Source of the DNA: Pseudomonas abyssi
GTDB taxonomy: Bacteria > Pseudomonadota > Gammaproteobacteria > Pseudomonadales > Pseudomonadaceae
Direction of reading: 5' to 3'
Assembly: GCF_002307495.1 (NCBI RefSeq)
Contig: NZ_NTMR01000005.1
Coordinates: 124,001 to 188,000 of the forward strand
DNA: 64,000 nt
Position numbers and translations under genes: made by a program. The notes beneath the pieces were generated by a model. That model worked only from the letters and a program-made list of their open reading frames with translations. It had not been told where the DNA came from and searched no databases. This document shows, one piece after another, positions 62,312 through 64,000 of this stretch; positions within the stretch are counted from its first letter, which is position 1, and the number at the start of each line of letters is the position of its first letter.

Positions 62312-64000
62312 ATGCACCGTTACCCTACAGCCGGTCGCGCCGGCTTGCCTTTCCGGCTTTGTACTCTGGCCCTCGCGCTGGCAGCGGCCAGCGCCCAGGC
62401 TGACGAGCCGGCAGAGTTGCCCACCCTGGAGATTACCGGCCAGCACATTCAGGAAGCTGACGTGACCAGCGAGACGCTGGAGCATTATCAGGCCACCGAC
62501 CTGGAAGACGTGTTTGCGTCCGAGCCGGAAGTCAGCGTCGGCGGCGGCCACAGCGTGGCGCAGAAGCTGTATCTGCGTGGCCTTGAAGACACCATGGTGA
62601 ATATCAGTATTGATGGCGCCCAGCAGGTCGGTCAGACCTTTCACCACACCGGGCGGATCAATGTCGAGCCTGAGCTGCTGAAGGCAGTCGACGTCAAGGC
62701 AGGCACGCCCGATGCCTTGGCAGGCCCCGGTGCGCTGGGTGGTGCCATCCGCTTCGAAACCAAGGACCCGGAAGACCTGCTGCGTCCGGGCGAGTCTGCT
62801 GGCGCGCTGCTCAAAACCACCTACTTCAGCAATGCCGAAGGTTTCAAGGGTAATGGCACCCTGTTTGGTCGTCTCAACGATGCCTGGTCCGGCATGCTGA
62901 TGGCCACCTACCAAGACCTGGATGATTACGAAGACGGCAATGGCGACACTGTTCCTGCCACTGGCGCCCGTCAGTCACTTGGCTTTGGCAAGGTGGTGGG
63001 GCACCTGACCGAGGCCCAGACCCTTCGTCTGAGCTATGAGCGTCGCGAGGATACCGGGCTGCGCAACCAGCGCCCGCAATGGCAGGCCAGCAGCTGGAAC
63101 CCGAGCTACCCGCTTGAGAATGTGCGTGAAACCTGGAATGTCGGCTATGAACTGGCCCCCAGCGACAATCCGCTGCTGCACCTGGAGGTGTCGGCCTATC
63201 ACACCGAGAACCAGCTGGAGCAGAACGTCATCGGCCGCTGGGGCATTTATCGCGCGCAAACCCAGTCCTGGGGTGGTGATGTGCGTAACACCAGTCGCCT
63301 GGGTGGCCATGAGCTGACTTATGGCGTCGACTACCGTCGTGACAGCCTGACTGCCGGGCCTGGCAGCGATCCGGATGCGAACGAGCAGGAGGGCAAGGTT
63401 TACGGTGTCTTCGTGCAGGATTACTGGAGTCTGGGTGAGCGCTGGCTGCTGGGCCTGGGCGGACGTTACGATCGCTACCAGCTCGATGGCAATCTGGGTG
63501 AGCGTTATCGCGAAAGCGGCTTCAGCCCCAACGCCAGCCTGCGCTTTCAGGCCACCGACGACCTGGCGCTATGGGTCTCCCACGCGCGTGCTTTCCGCGG
63601 CCCGCAGATTCGTGACGGCTTCAAGGTCGACATTGCGCCGCTGGACCCGGCCCTCAAGCCCGAGAAGGCGCGCAGCAACGAGGTCGGCTTCGACTACATC
63701 AGTGGCGGCTGGTTGCTGTCCGGTAAGTACTACCGTTCGACGATTCAGGACGCCATCGGCGATCCGGAGCCGCGTCCACGTATCTATGAAAACGCGGGTG
63801 ATCTGGAGTCCAGGGGCTACCTGCTGGAAACCGCCTATCGCTGGAGCCAGCTTAGCGTCGGCATGAGCTACCACCATAACGACACTGACCTGAACGACGG
63901 CTACGACCTGAACATGTGGCAGCACAATGGCCTGGGCACCACCCTTGGTGACACCTGGACCCTGAGCGCTGACTATCGCTTCAGCGAGTCGCTGGAAATG
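62312..64000 (+). CDS. TonB-dependent outer-membrane receptor (C-terminus outside the window)
   Basis: An open frame of 563 codons from ATG 62312 (MHRYPTAGRAGLPFRLCTLA) to the window edge. The signal peptide ends near ASAQA. A TonB-box-like LPTLEITGQ and the plug domain (LEDVFASEPEVSVGGGHSVA, QKLYLRGLEDTMVNISIDGA, VDVKAGTPDALAGPGALGGA) follow; barrel strands occupy the rest. GAGG lies seven bases before the ATG. Its position after the two-component pair suggests a siderophore or haem-type ligand controlled by that pair. The family's usual length is near 700, so about 140 residues are missing. Confidence 0.9.
   Translation, partial: MHRYPTAGRAGLPFRLCTLALALAAASAQADEPAELPTLEITGQHIQEADVTSETLEHYQATDLEDVFASEPEVSVGGGHSVAQKLYLRGLEDTMVNISIDGAQQVGQTFHHTGRINVEPELLKAVDVKAGTPDALAGPGALGGAIRFETKDPEDLLRPGESAGALLKTTYFSNAEGFKGNGTLFGRLNDAWSGMLMATYQDLDDYEDGNGDTVPATGARQSLGFGKVVGHLTEAQTLRLSYERREDTGLRNQRPQWQASSWNPSYPLENVRETWNVGYELAPSDNPLLHLEVSAYHTENQLEQNVIGRWGIYRAQTQSWGGDVRNTSRLGGHELTYGVDYRRDSLTAGPGSDPDANEQEGKVYGVFVQDYWSLGERWLLGLGGRYDRYQLDGNLGERYRESGFSPNASLRFQATDDLALWVSHARAFRGPQIRDGFKVDIAPLDPALKPEKARSNEVGFDYISGGWLLSGKYYRSTIQDAIGDPEPRPRIYENAGDLESRGYLLETAYRWSQLSVGMSYHHNDTDLNDGYDLNMWQHNGLGTTLGDTWTLSADYRFSESLEM

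Overview
The window is a gammaproteobacterial chromosome segment, almost certainly from Pseudomonadaceae. Gene order (nudE next to yrfG, rimK, hslR-hslO-pckA, ndh beside a small DUF3094 gene, roxSR), the high G+C content and the tRNA sequences all fit a Pseudomonas-type genome. A lineage such as Halopseudomonas (the P. pertucinogena group) is possible, but that is inference. I see no rRNA, CRISPR array, prophage or intact insertion sequence.

Layout. 1-9.8 kb: a truncated EamA permease, an AraC regulator, an HDOD-GAF protein, msrA, nudE, yrfG, rimK, rimB, hslR, hslO and pckA. 9.8-10.85 kb: a promoter, a tRNA-Asn/Pro/Lys cluster and a hairpin-rich non-coding stretch. 10.85-25.7 kb: ndh, a cobalt/nickel-type permease, a SIMPL protein, the redox two-component pair RoxSR, a Tim44-domain protein, leucine dehydrogenase, two SDR/membrane genes, a TatD hydrolase, prfC, a large lipoprotein and an XRE regulator. 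25.7-29.6 kb: a three-gene operon for an amino-acid symporter, aspartase and asparaginase.

29.7-37.9 kb is a guanidine-use operon: ABC transporter, two DUF1989 proteins of the carboxyguanidine deiminase type, and a biotin-dependent carboxylase usually labelled urea carboxylase. A clear guanidine-I (ykkC) riboswitch precedes it, behind a candidate sigma-54 promoter and an NtrC site. A 1260-residue DUF1631-GGDEF-EAL protein follows. 42-46.7 kb is a nitrate-type operon (outer-membrane porin, NrtA, NrtB, NrtC). Its leader has a sigma-54 promoter and two hairpins with A-N-N-G-N-N hexaloops; the second is mutually exclusive with a terminator, which is the signature of ANTAR/NasT antitermination. 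46.8-49.3 kb: ExbB-ExbD-ExbD-TonB. 49.4-53.9 kb: a 163-bp nested palindrome, ornithine/lysine decarboxylase, an unknown membrane protein, an HNH protein and an SDR. 54-60.1 kb: the urea ABC transporter urtABCDE, again with a sigma-54 promoter and two NtrC sites. 60.2-64 kb: an OmpR/histidine-kinase pair followed by a TonB-dependent receptor that runs off the window.

How the genes fit together. Three separate nitrogen-scavenging transport operons (guanidine, nitrate, urea) share sigma-54/NtrC-type promoters, and two add an RNA-level sensor of their own substrate. Together with the Asn/Asp operon, the segment reads as a nitrogen-acquisition region. The TonB system and the TonB-dependent receptor form an iron or other large-ligand uptake theme.

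A second recurring theme is architectural. Several genes (yrfG, roxR, prfC, speC, the SDR at 52.9 kb, and in part the Tim44 gene) end in the same composite: a short inverted repeat at or overlapping the stop codon, then a run of AAGC-rich heptamers, then usually a Rho-independent terminator.
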